DNA of 44,463 bases from Clostridia bacterium (GTDB taxonomy: Bacteria > Bacillota > Clostridia > TANB77 > UBA1234), in NCBI GenBank assembly GCA_016291695.1, contig JAEEYG010000051.1:1-44463 (forward strand). The letters are read 5' to 3'. A model generated the notes under the pieces. That model was not told where the DNA came from. It saw only the letters and a list, made by a program, of their open reading frames with translations, and did no database searches. This document shows positions 1-6,889 of this stretch, piece after piece (position 1 is the stretch's first letter; the number at the start of each line of letters is the position of its first letter). The position numbers were made by a program, and so were the translations under genes.

Positions 1-15
1 GGATCATAGTATGCA

Positions 16-281
16 TTCGTAGCGGCGCGACTCACGTGCGCCATGGCTATAAATATCAAAACTAAAAGAACAGTGTTCGGGTATAAATGTTATATATTAA
101 AAAAGAGGTCGCCCGCCTATAAGTTGGAAATTTTGCTTCTCAAAATTTCCTTCCACAAGCTCCATCAAACTCTTACTCTTTTTTAATCTATAACATTAAT
201 ACCCTCGCGCTGTTCTTTTTATTTATTTCGCCGCTATGAAATTGGCAAATAAAATGGCGCACTTTAGTGCGCCGCTACGAA
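16..281. repeat. Foldback (palindromic) repeat element beside ychF
   Basis: The ends are inverted copies of one another: TTCGTAGCGGCGC...GTGCGCCAT at 16-44 and its near reverse complement at 254-281. Each end also folds on itself around GGCGCAC/GTGCGCC. Inside, 64-107 and 176-219 form a second imperfect inverted repeat of about 44 bp, and the centre holds a perfect 10-bp stem (126-135 with 141-150, 5-base loop). The whole could fold into one long hairpin. No coding sequence is apparent. It resembles a non-autonomous MITE-like or REP-like element; no transposase is nearby. Confidence 0.7.
256..273 (-). terminator. Probable terminator of ychF
   Basis: A perfect 7-bp stem GGCGCAC/GTGCGCC with a 4-base loop lies 15 bases past the ychF stop. 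On the minus strand it is followed by ATTTTATTT. It is also the right end of the foldback repeat, so the repeat may supply the terminator. Confidence 0.55.
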
Positions 282-287
282 TTTTAT

Positions 288-1379
288 TTATACATTAAAT
301 CTAAATAACACTACATCGCCATCTTGCATAACATAATCTTTTCCTTCAATTCTAACTAATCCATTTTCTCTAGCTTTTGTCATGCTTTGGCATTTGATTA
401 AGTCTTCATAGCTTATAACTTCTGCTTTTATAAATCCTCTTTCAAAGTCTGTATGAATCTTACCTGCTGCTTGAGGAGCTTTTGTTCCTTTAGTAATTGT
501 CCATGCTCTAACTTCTGGCTCACCGGCTGTTAAGTAAGATATTAGTCCTAACAAATCATAGCTTTCAGTGATTAGCTTGTCTAATCCTGATTTATCTATT
601 CCATAAAGTTCTAACATTTCCTTTTCTTCGTCTTCATCAAGGCTTGCAAGTTCTTCTTCAACTTTAACACACAATGGAATTACTTTACTGTTGTGAGCTG
701 AAGCATATTCAGTAAGCTTTTTAACATTCTCATCATCTTGAACAGTCTTTAGTTGATCTTCTGAGACGTTTGCTACATACATCATAGGCTTGCTAGTTAG
801 TAAGAACAAATCGTTGATGCTTTCTTTCTCTTCATCAGTAAGAGAAACAGTTGAGGCAAGCTTTCCATCCATAAGGGCAGCTCTTAACTTGTCTAAGGCA
901 TCAACTTGTATTTGGTCTTTTTTGTTTGCTCTTGCAAGTTTAATTGCTTTTTCACGTCTCTTATCTACTGCTTCAATGTCAGCAAATATAAGCTCTAGGT
1001 TAATTGTTTCGACATCTCTGATTGGGTCTATTGAACCATCAACGTGAACAATATTTGAATTTTCAAAGCAACGTACAACTTGAACAATTGCGTCAACTTC
1101 ACGTATATGAGATAGGAACTTATTTCCTAATCCTTCTCCTTTTGATGCACCTTTAACAAGGCCAGCAATATCTACAAATTTAACAATTGCATGTGTGACT
1201 TTTTGTGGATTATATATTTTTGCTAATTCATCTAGTCTTTCATCAGGTACAGGCACTATTCCGATATTAGGCTCAATAGTACAGAATGGATAGTTCGCAC
1301 ATTCAGCACCTGCTTTAGTAATGGCATTAAAAAGTGTACTTTTTCCAACATTTGGAAGACCTACAATTCCGATTTCCAT
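288..1379 (-). CDS. ychF: Redox-regulated/ribosome-binding ATPase YchF (Obg-related P-loop NTPase)
   Basis: YchF is a conserved cytosolic P-loop NTPase of the Obg group that binds ribosomes and prefers ATP to GTP. Seen here: the G1 loop GLPNVGKST at residues 7-15, the G3 motif DIAG at 70-73, and NVSE at 204-207 in place of the GTPase NKxD, which is the family's ATP-type signature. The C-terminal TGS-like region ends in the usual DGDVVLFRFNV. I start the protein at the ATG at 1379: AAAGGAAG lies 10 bases before it, whereas the in-frame TTG at 1400 overlaps that ribosome site. The length of 363 residues equals the usual family length. The gene is transcribed alone, divergently from the Smr-spoIID run, and ends at a hairpin inside a foldback repeat. 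Confidence 0.96.
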   Translation of the reverse strand: MEIGIVGLPNVGKSTLFNAITKAGAECANYPFCTIEPNIGIVPVPDERLDELAKIYNPQKVTHAIVKFVDIAGLVKGASKGEGLGNKFLSHIREVDAIVQVVRCFENSNIVHVDGSIDPIRDVETINLELIFADIEAVDKRREKAIKLARANKKDQIQVDALDKLRAALMDGKLASTVSLTDEEKESINDLFLLTSKPMMYVANVSEDQLKTVQDDENVKKLTEYASAHNSKVIPLCVKVEEELASLDEDEEKEMLELYGIDKSGLDKLITESYDLLGLISYLTAGEPEVRAWTITKGTKAPQAAGKIHTDFERGFIKAEVISYEDLIKCQSMTKARENGLVRIEGKDYVMQDGDVVLFRFNV

Positions 1380-1527
1380 AATAAGTAAACTTCCTTTCAA
1401 ATTATATTTTTAGTGTATAAAACGAATAACAGGGTAACATGGTCAATTGCCCCAAAAAAGGCTTGATTTTGCCTAATTTACTAGTATTTTATACAACTAT
1501 ATTTTTCTTAAAAAATATAGCATAAAA

Positions 1528-1556
1528 TTGTACAAAAAGCAATTCTATGGTAAAAT
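1528..1556 (+). promoter_or_regulatory. Candidate promoter for the Smr-spoIID run
   Basis: TTGTAC (1528-1533), a 17-base spacer and TAAAAT (1551-1556). It is followed by a 9-bp leader hairpin (1564-1572 with 1583-1591, one U-G pair). The -35 is weak; the -10 matches 5 of 6 consensus bases. Confidence 0.45.
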
Positions 1557-1624
1557 GTAATCGATAAATTGGCACATTGCGACCGATTTATGTAAAGTAG
1601 TCATTTGGGAGTTCTGGAGGACTT

Positions 1625-1966
1625 ATGGAAATTGCAAATATTGAAAAATATATGCCTACTGTATATCAAGCAGAGATATTAGTTAGAAACAACCTTGAAA
1701 TGTACAGAGCAAAGGGCGAAAAAGTATTTAAGATCATTCATGGATATGGTTCCACAGGAAAAGGTGGCGCACTTAGAACTGGGATTAGGAATTATTTGGA
1801 CCAGTTAAAGGGAGCCAAGATAATAGCAGATTATATACCTGGCGAGAATTGGACTGTATTTGATGCAACCACACGTAAAGTTTTAGACTTAGATACTTCT
1901 TATGGAAAGGACAAGGACTTAGGACAAATGAACTCTGGGATAACTATAATAGTTATCAAATGGTAA
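1625..1966 (+). CDS. Stand-alone Smr-domain-like protein
   Basis: A 113-residue cytosolic protein. Residues 36-60 carry KIIHGYGSTGKGGALR followed by a helix, matching the second half of the Smr domain (HGxGxGxLR), a nucleic-acid-binding or nicking fold known from MutS2 C-termini and from free Smr proteins in ribosome rescue. The first Smr motif (LDLH or LDLR), which normally sits about 40 residues upstream, is not visible: the N-terminus reads as a helix instead. Nuclease activity is therefore doubtful and RNA or DNA binding more likely (inference). The start is set by GGAGG four bases before ATG. It opens a plus-strand run and lies 25 bases before the SpoIID-like gene. MutS2 in this window carries a second, also atypical, Smr domain. 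Confidence 0.7.
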   Translation: MEIANIEKYMPTVYQAEILVRNNLEMYRAKGEKVFKIIHGYGSTGKGGALRTGIRNYLDQLKGAKIIADYIPGENWTVFDATTRKVLDLDTSYGKDKDLGQMNSGITIIVIKW

Positions 1967-1991
1967 AGACACATTACTTAAGGGGAATTTT

Positions 1992-3614
1992 ATGAAGAAT
2001 GTACTAAAGATTTGTATTATATTAATAATTTTAATAAATAGTTTCTGCATAGCAAAATCCGCTTTAGTGCCTGATGACATTAAGATAGGATTGTTTTATG
2101 AAAAGACCGCTAAATCATCTGTTACGTTATGTAGTGATGGCGGAATTGAAATAGGAACTATCACAGAAGATGGCGATTTTACTTTAGAAGACGAAACTGG
2201 CAAAAAAGAAAAGATTGTGGTTAGTAAAGGAAGAAAAGAAGGAAGCGTGCATATAGAAGGATATGGAGAGATCGGCTCTAAAACCGAATATCCATATTTT
2301 AGAAGTAAAAAATCTGGTGGAATTTATGTAATAAATGTTGATGGAACAAATTATAGAGGCAATATCGAGATTAGAAGAACCGATGAAAGTGACATGACTA
2401 TAATTAATCACCTATCAATGCAAGAGTATTTATATGGTGTTGTTCCAAGAGAAATTGGAAGTGGTAGTCCTAAAGAAGCATTAAAGGCACAAGCAATTTC
2501 TGCTAGAACTTTTGCTACAAAAAACTACAAAAAAAGATTAAGCCTAGGATTTAATCTTACAAATTCAACAGATGATCAAGCTTATGGAGGATATGATTGG
2601 GAAAAGAGTTCTTCTAATGAGGCAGTAGATGAAACGGAAGGACTAGTAATTACATACAAGGGAGAACCTATCAATGCATACTTTTATTCTACTAGCGGAG
2701 GTTATACAGAAAGCCCAGAAAATGTATGGGTTTCATCTGTTCCATATTTGAAATCGGTTCCTGATACGTATGAACCATTTATTGAAGGAAACACTACATG
2801 GGAAGTTACTCTTACTGCAGATGAAGTTAAGCAGTGTTTAAAGAGCAAAGACATAGATGTTGGTGACATTGTTGATTTAATTCCATTAGAAAGGTCTGAA
2901 GCGGGAAGAGTCACAAGTCTAAAAATTGTTGGAACAAACGGAGAAAAGATAATAACTAAACTTGCAGTGAGAACATATTTTGGACTAAAGAGTCAGTGGT
3001 ACACAATTAATTCTGAAGCGCCAAAGCTTCCTACGGATGATGATAAGCAAGAAGAGCAAAAACAAAAAGAAGAGGAAGAAAAGAAAAGATTAGAAGAAGA
3101 ACAAAAACAAAAAGAAGAAGATGAAAAGAAAAGATTAGAAGAAGAGCAAAAACAGAAAGAAGAAGCTGAGAAAAAAAGACTAGAAGAAGAGCAAAAACAA
3201 AAAGAAGAAGATGAAAAGAAAAGATTAGAAGAAGAGCAAAAGCAAAAGGAAGAAGAAGAAAAGAAAAATAAGCAAGAGAATAATACAAGTGGAGATAACG
3301 AGGACGTTTTGGTTATTAACCCTAATGAGCCTGGAACTCAAAACATTGTAATAGCACCAAAGAATAGTAAAAATAGAGTTTTAAAAATAATAGATGCTTT
3401 CAGTCCAAGCAGTATTTCAATGGATCGAGGAATAGTTATTATCAAAAACGGTTACATGGCAAAATCTTCTAATACAGTTTTTGTATTCAGAGGAAGAGGC
3501 TGGGGACATGCAGTTGGAATGAGCCAAAATGGTGCAAAAGGCATGGCACAAAATGGATTTACAGCAGAGGAAATACTTAAGTGGTACTATACAGGAGTTG
3601 AAATAGAAAAATAA
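1992..3614 (+). CDS. Secreted SpoIID/LytB-domain protein with a charged repeat inserted in the domain
   Basis: SpoIID-family proteins act outside the membrane on peptidoglycan: SpoIID is a lytic transglycosylase in engulfment and LytB an amidase enhancer. An N-terminal hydrophobic stretch (about residues 5-23) looks like a signal peptide or anchor. The family core is clear: QEYLYGVVPREIGSGSP at 144-160 with the catalytic-type Glu154, then KEALKAQAISARTFA, and the final RGRGWGHAVGMSQNGAKGM at 500-518. Between the FGLKSQWYTI strand and the final motif the domain is split by about 150 residues, including four and a half copies of a 15-residue Glu/Lys/Gln repeat predicted to be a long charged helix. 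AAGGGGA precedes the ATG. It is 540 residues long, larger than a plain SpoIID. Whether it serves sporulation or vegetative wall remodelling cannot be told from the sequence. Confidence 0.88.
   Translation: MKNVLKICIILIILINSFCIAKSALVPDDIKIGLFYEKTAKSSVTLCSDGGIEIGTITEDGDFTLEDETGKKEKIVVSKGRKEGSVHIEGYGEIGSKTEYPYFRSKKSGGIYVINVDGTNYRGNIEIRRTDESDMTIINHLSMQEYLYGVVPREIGSGSPKEALKAQAISARTFATKNYKKRLSLGFNLTNSTDDQAYGGYDWEKSSSNEAVDETEGLVITYKGEPINAYFYSTSGGYTESPENVWVSSVPYLKSVPDTYEPFIEGNTTWEVTLTADEVKQCLKSKDIDVGDIVDLIPLERSEAGRVTSLKIVGTNGEKIITKLAVRTYFGLKSQWYTINSEAPKLPTDDDKQEEQKQKEEEEKKRLEEEQKQKEEDEKKRLEEEQKQKEEAEKKRLEEEQKQKEEDEKKRLEEEQKQKEEEEKKNKQENNTSGDNEDVLVINPNEPGTQNIVIAPKNSKNRVLKIIDAFSPSSISMDRGIVIIKNGYMAKSSNTVFVFRGRGWGHAVGMSQNGAKGMAQNGFTAEEILKWYYTGVEIEK
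3060..3281 (+). repeat. 45-bp tandem repeat coding for a charged helix
   Basis: Four full copies (3060-3104, 3105-3149, 3150-3194, 3195-3239) plus a partial copy encode variants of KQKEEDEKKRLEEEQ inside the SpoIID-like gene. The copies differ at only a few positions, so copy number may vary between strains. Confidence 0.92.
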
Positions 3615-3623
3615 AAAATAGAG

Positions 3624-4481
3624 GTGAAGACTATTAACATTGGTATAGATATTGGTGGCAGGCATGTTGGCATGGCACTAGTAGATAAGAATGGAAAAAT
3701 ACATGACAAAGAAATAGTTAATTATTCAAAAGATAAATCATCAAAATTTATCATAGAAAAGATTTCGGAGTATATACAAAAGCACCAAAGCCAGGCTAGC
3801 TCCGTTGGAATAGGCGTACCTGGTATAGTTAAGAACAACAGAATTGTATATACATGTAATCTTTCTTTAGAGGATAACAACTTTGTCAGCAAAATAAAAT
3901 CTAAGATTCCAGTCAGACTTGCAAATGATGCTTTATGTGCCACAATCGCCGAATACAAATTAATTGACAAGTGCAAATATGACAATTATGCACTAATTAC
4001 TATAGGAACTGGTATTGGTGCAGGGTTAATAATTGATGGCAAGATATATGAAGGCAGACATGGTTACGGCGGAGAAGTTGGACACATGGTTATAAAGAAA
4101 AATGGTATCCAGTGCAATTGTGGAAGAAGAGGCTGCTTTGAAAAATATGCTTCCGTCTCTAGATTGCTAGAAATAACTAAAATGCAATCTCTCACGGAAC
4201 TATTTAAGGAACTTAGGAAGAACAAAGAACTTGCCAAAATTTTTGATGAGTATTTAGATGATTTGGCTGAAGGAATCGCTAACTTTATTATGATTAGTGA
4301 CGTTGATATGACGGTTATTGGTGGAAGCATCGCATGGTTTGGAGAGCATTTTTATTACATTCTTAGAGAAAAGATTGCGTATAGGCTATTTAATAGAGAA
4401 GCAAAAGATGTCAAAATTAAGTTTGCAAAATTAGGTAATGATGCTGGTCTTATAGGTGCTTCGTTTTTATCTGATATGTAA
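3624..4481 (+). CDS. ROK-family sugar kinase (glucokinase-like)
   Basis: ROK kinases phosphorylate glucose or related sugars with ATP in the cytosol. Visible motifs: DIGGR at 9-13 (the phosphate loop, with Arg where Thr is usual), GIGVPG at 63-67, ND at 101-102 carrying the catalytic Asp, ITIGTGIGAG at 126-134, and the ROK zinc signature with His154 and CNCGRRGC at 164-171. There is no helix-turn-helix domain, so this is the kinase rather than repressor branch. It lies 9 bases after the SpoIID-like gene. The start is uncertain: GTG at 3624 overlaps the only ribosome site (GAGGTGA), while an in-frame ATT at 3633 sits at ideal distance and gives a protein beginning just before NIGIDIGG. Substrate is not determined; the window's glycogen and glycolytic genes make glucose plausible. 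Confidence 0.87.
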   Translation: MKTINIGIDIGGRHVGMALVDKNGKIHDKEIVNYSKDKSSKFIIEKISEYIQKHQSQASSVGIGVPGIVKNNRIVYTCNLSLEDNNFVSKIKSKIPVRLANDALCATIAEYKLIDKCKYDNYALITIGTGIGAGLIIDGKIYEGRHGYGGEVGHMVIKKNGIQCNCGRRGCFEKYASVSRLLEITKMQSLTELFKELRKNKELAKIFDEYLDDLAEGIANFIMISDVDMTVIGGSIAWFGEHFYYILREKIAYRLFNREAKDVKIKFAKLGNDAGLIGASFLSDM

Positions 4482-4501
4482 GTTGATAGGGGGCTTTAAT
4501 T

Positions 4502-5431
4502 ATGAAAGATGCTTTTTCAGAGCTAGCTCTAATACTAGGGGACGAAAGTGCAATTCTTACAAATGAACCATTGAAAAATCATACAACATTCAAGATAGGT
4601 GGAAATGCAGACTATGTAATCAACTTAAACAATGAAAACGTATCTAAAATAGGTGAACTTATAAGGTACGCAAAGCAGCAGGACATTCCTTATGTTTTCA
4701 TAGGAAACGGAAGTAATGTTCTATTCTCAGATGAAGGATTTAGAGGTATAGTTTTTCTTCTTAGAAAATTTGATGATTACAAGGTATATGATGATTACGT
4801 TCATGCAAGTTCTGGTATTTTGCTTTCGAAACTATCAAAGGTGTTTGCAGAGAATTCTTTTACTGGATTAGAATTTGCCTGCGGAATTCCAGGAACACTT
4901 GGTGGCGGAATTTTTATGAATGCTGGAGCTTATGGTGGAGAGATGAAAGACTTAGTAATTGATGTCGATTATCTTGATATAGACACCATGGAAGTTAAAA
5001 ACCTTAAAAATGAAGAGCTGGAGTTTTCATATAGAAAGAGCATTTTTCAAGGAAAGTTATCTTCAGCACTAATTCTAGGTGCAAACTTAAAAGCAGTTAA
5101 AGGAGATAAAGACGAAATCCTTGCAAAAATGGATGCTAATACAGAATCAAGAAATCAAAAGCAGCCAGTTACTTATCCTTCTGCTGGTAGTACATTTCGT
5201 AGAGAAGAAGGAATAATTGTAGCTAAGTTAATAGATGAAGCAGGGCTTAAAGGATATAAAATCGGCGGTGCGCAAGTTTCAGATCTTCATGCGGGATTTA
5301 TCATAAATGCAGGTGGTGCCACAGCCAAAGACATTTTAGACCTTGTTGCTTATGTTAAAAAAGTTATTAAAGAAAAGTATGACGTTGAATTACACGAAGA
5401 AATTAAATATATAAAAGAAAGGGGCGTCTAA
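4502..5431 (+). CDS. murB: UDP-N-acetylenolpyruvoylglucosamine reductase MurB
   Basis: MurB reduces UDP-GlcNAc-enolpyruvate to UDP-MurNAc with NADPH and FAD, the second committed step of peptidoglycan synthesis. FAD-binding motifs are present: TTFKIGGNADY near 28-38, GNGSNVLFSDEG at 69-79 and PGTLGGGIFMNAGAYGGEM at 130-148. The proton-donating Ser is Ser230 in SAGSTFRR, the form seen in Bacillus-type MurB, and the catalytic Glu lies in ELHEEIKY near 299-300. Its 309 residues match the family. AGGGGG lies before the ATG. The stop codon overlaps a 9-bp palindrome that separates it from yvcK. MurB next to yvcK is a common Firmicutes arrangement, but the usual partners rapZ and whiA are missing here. 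Confidence 0.97.
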   Translation: MKDAFSELALILGDESAILTNEPLKNHTTFKIGGNADYVINLNNENVSKIGELIRYAKQQDIPYVFIGNGSNVLFSDEGFRGIVFLLRKFDDYKVYDDYVHASSGILLSKLSKVFAENSFTGLEFACGIPGTLGGGIFMNAGAYGGEMKDLVIDVDYLDIDTMEVKNLKNEELEFSYRKSIFQGKLSSALILGANLKAVKGDKDEILAKMDANTESRNQKQPVTYPSAGSTFRREEGIIVAKLIDEAGLKGYKIGGAQVSDLHAGFIINAGGATAKDILDLVAYVKKVIKEKYDVELHEEIKYIKERGV

Positions 5432-5448
5432 GCATATTAAATATGCTT
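5430..5448. other. Perfect 9-bp inverted repeat between murB and yvcK
   Basis: AAGCATATT at 5430-5438 is the exact inverse of AATATGCTT at 5440-5448, with one base between. It overlaps the murB stop and ends just before the yvcK ribosome site (GGAG at 5449-5452). It could be a small mRNA hairpin tuning yvcK translation or an operator; there is no U-tract, so it is not a terminator. Confidence 0.5.
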
Positions 5449-5461
5449 GGAGTATTGCAAA

Positions 5462-6868
5462 ATGAATTTTTTAGAATGGTTTAGAGCAAACCTGAAACTC
5501 AAACGATGGCTTGTATTTATTCTAATAGGTGTATTTTTAATAGCTTATGGAATTAACAAGTTGATTCAAAATGACAGTATTGAGATTAAGGAGATTCTTT
5601 GGTATGGCGGTATAATGGTTGTAGGAGTTGTGTCTGTTGTATTCTCATACATTATGTCACAAACTCAGTTATTAAAAACTGTTGCAGAAGCTACAACAAA
5701 ATCAAACAAGAATCTTAATATCAAAAAGTTGTTGTATGACAAGACTGCACTAGAAAAAGGAATTAAGATTGTTGTTATTGGCGGTGGAAGTGGACTTGCT
5801 TCTGTCTTGAGAGGACTTAAGACATACTCTGAAAACATTACTGCTATTGTTAGTGCAGCAGGTGGTGCAAATAAAGACGATAGCATAGCAAGTGAACTAG
5901 GAATCTTGCCACCTAAAGACATAAGGCAATCTATAATTGCTTTATCAAGTTCAGAAGAAAAAATGAAAAACCTTATGAAGTACAATTTTAAAACTGGTAC
6001 TTTAAAAGGTCAGAATTTTGCAAACCTTCTTTTGGCTGCAATGAATGACATATGCGACAATAATTTCGCAAAGGCAATTAAAGACACTTCTGAAGTATTG
6101 TCAGTTACGGGAAAAGTATTACCAGTTACTTTAGATAGAGTAAATATTGGCGCAGTGCTAAAAGATGGTACAAGAGTTGTGGGAGAGCATTCAATAGTTG
6201 ATAAGGTTTTTGAAAGAAACTCTCCTATTGAAAAAATATTTATGCAACCATCCGTAGTTGAACCTGCGCCTGAAGTTGTTCAAAGTATTAAGTCTGCAGA
6301 CCTTATTGTTATAGGACCAGGAAGTTTATATACAGGAATTATTCCTGCAATGCTATTAAAAGAAGTAGCAGACAGCATAAAAGGAAGCAAAGCACTTAAA
6401 ATATTTGTTGCCAACATAATGAGTGAACCTGGACAAACAGATGGATACAAGGTATCAGACTTAATTAATAGTATTCATGAACATATTGGCAAGGGTGTTA
6501 TAGACTATGTTCTTGCTAATGAAAGTGATATTATGCCAGAGTACATTAGAAGATATAATGAAGAAGGTAGCGAGATTTTAGAAGTAGATAAATCTGAAGT
6601 TAAAGCCAGCGGAGTTAAGCTTGTTGTAGATGATTTTGCTGTTCCAGACGACAGAGGCTACATCAGACATGATCCTAAAAAGCTTTCGGAAACAATTATG
6701 ACTATGGCATACAAGAATATGGATTTGAAACATCATAAGCAAGCATTTGAAGCATATAAACTAAAATCTAAACTAGACAAAAACAAAAAGAAAAAGAAGA
6801 GTATTTTATTTCAAGACACAAAAATTGTTACTCCGACAAAACTAAAGAACGAAAAGAAAGAAAAATAA
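5462..6868 (+). CDS. yvcK: YvcK/GlmR-family protein with N-terminal membrane helices and altered signature
   Basis: YvcK (GlmR) belongs to the CofD-like family and in Bacillus links carbon supply to cell-wall precursor synthesis by binding UDP-GlcNAc and stimulating GlmS. Numbered from the ATG at 5462 (GGAG 9 bases upstream; an earlier TTG at 5447 overlaps that site), two membrane helices span about 16-35 and 47-65, then the Rossmann core starts at KIVVIGGGSGLASVLRGLK. Other family blocks follow: ELGILPPKDIRQSI, LKGQNFANLLLAA, GKVLPVTLDRV and VIGPGSLYTGIIP. The family signature DDGGSSG is not present: residues 131-140 read SAAGGANKDD, so ligand handling may differ. A Lys-rich tail of about 40 residues ends the 468-residue protein. 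It is co-directional with murB and the debranching enzyme. Confidence 0.9.
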   Translation: MNFLEWFRANLKLKRWLVFILIGVFLIAYGINKLIQNDSIEIKEILWYGGIMVVGVVSVVFSYIMSQTQLLKTVAEATTKSNKNLNIKKLLYDKTALEKGIKIVVIGGGSGLASVLRGLKTYSENITAIVSAAGGANKDDSIASELGILPPKDIRQSIIALSSSEEKMKNLMKYNFKTGTLKGQNFANLLLAAMNDICDNNFAKAIKDTSEVLSVTGKVLPVTLDRVNIGAVLKDGTRVVGEHSIVDKVFERNSPIEKIFMQPSVVEPAPEVVQSIKSADLIVIGPGSLYTGIIPAMLLKEVADSIKGSKALKIFVANIMSEPGQTDGYKVSDLINSIHEHIGKGVIDYVLANESDIMPEYIRRYNEEGSEILEVDKSEVKASGVKLVVDDFAVPDDRGYIRHDPKKLSETIMTMAYKNMDLKHHKQAFEAYKLKSKLDKNKKKKKSILFQDTKIVTPTKLKNEKKEK

Positions 6869-6889
6869 CTAAAGACTAAGGAGCCGAAT

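Noticed and set aside
3031-3288. Hydrophobic 85-residue minus-strand frame
   Set aside because: Antisense of the Glu/Lys repeat in the SpoIID-like gene, which automatically reads as Leu/Phe-rich; no ribosome site.
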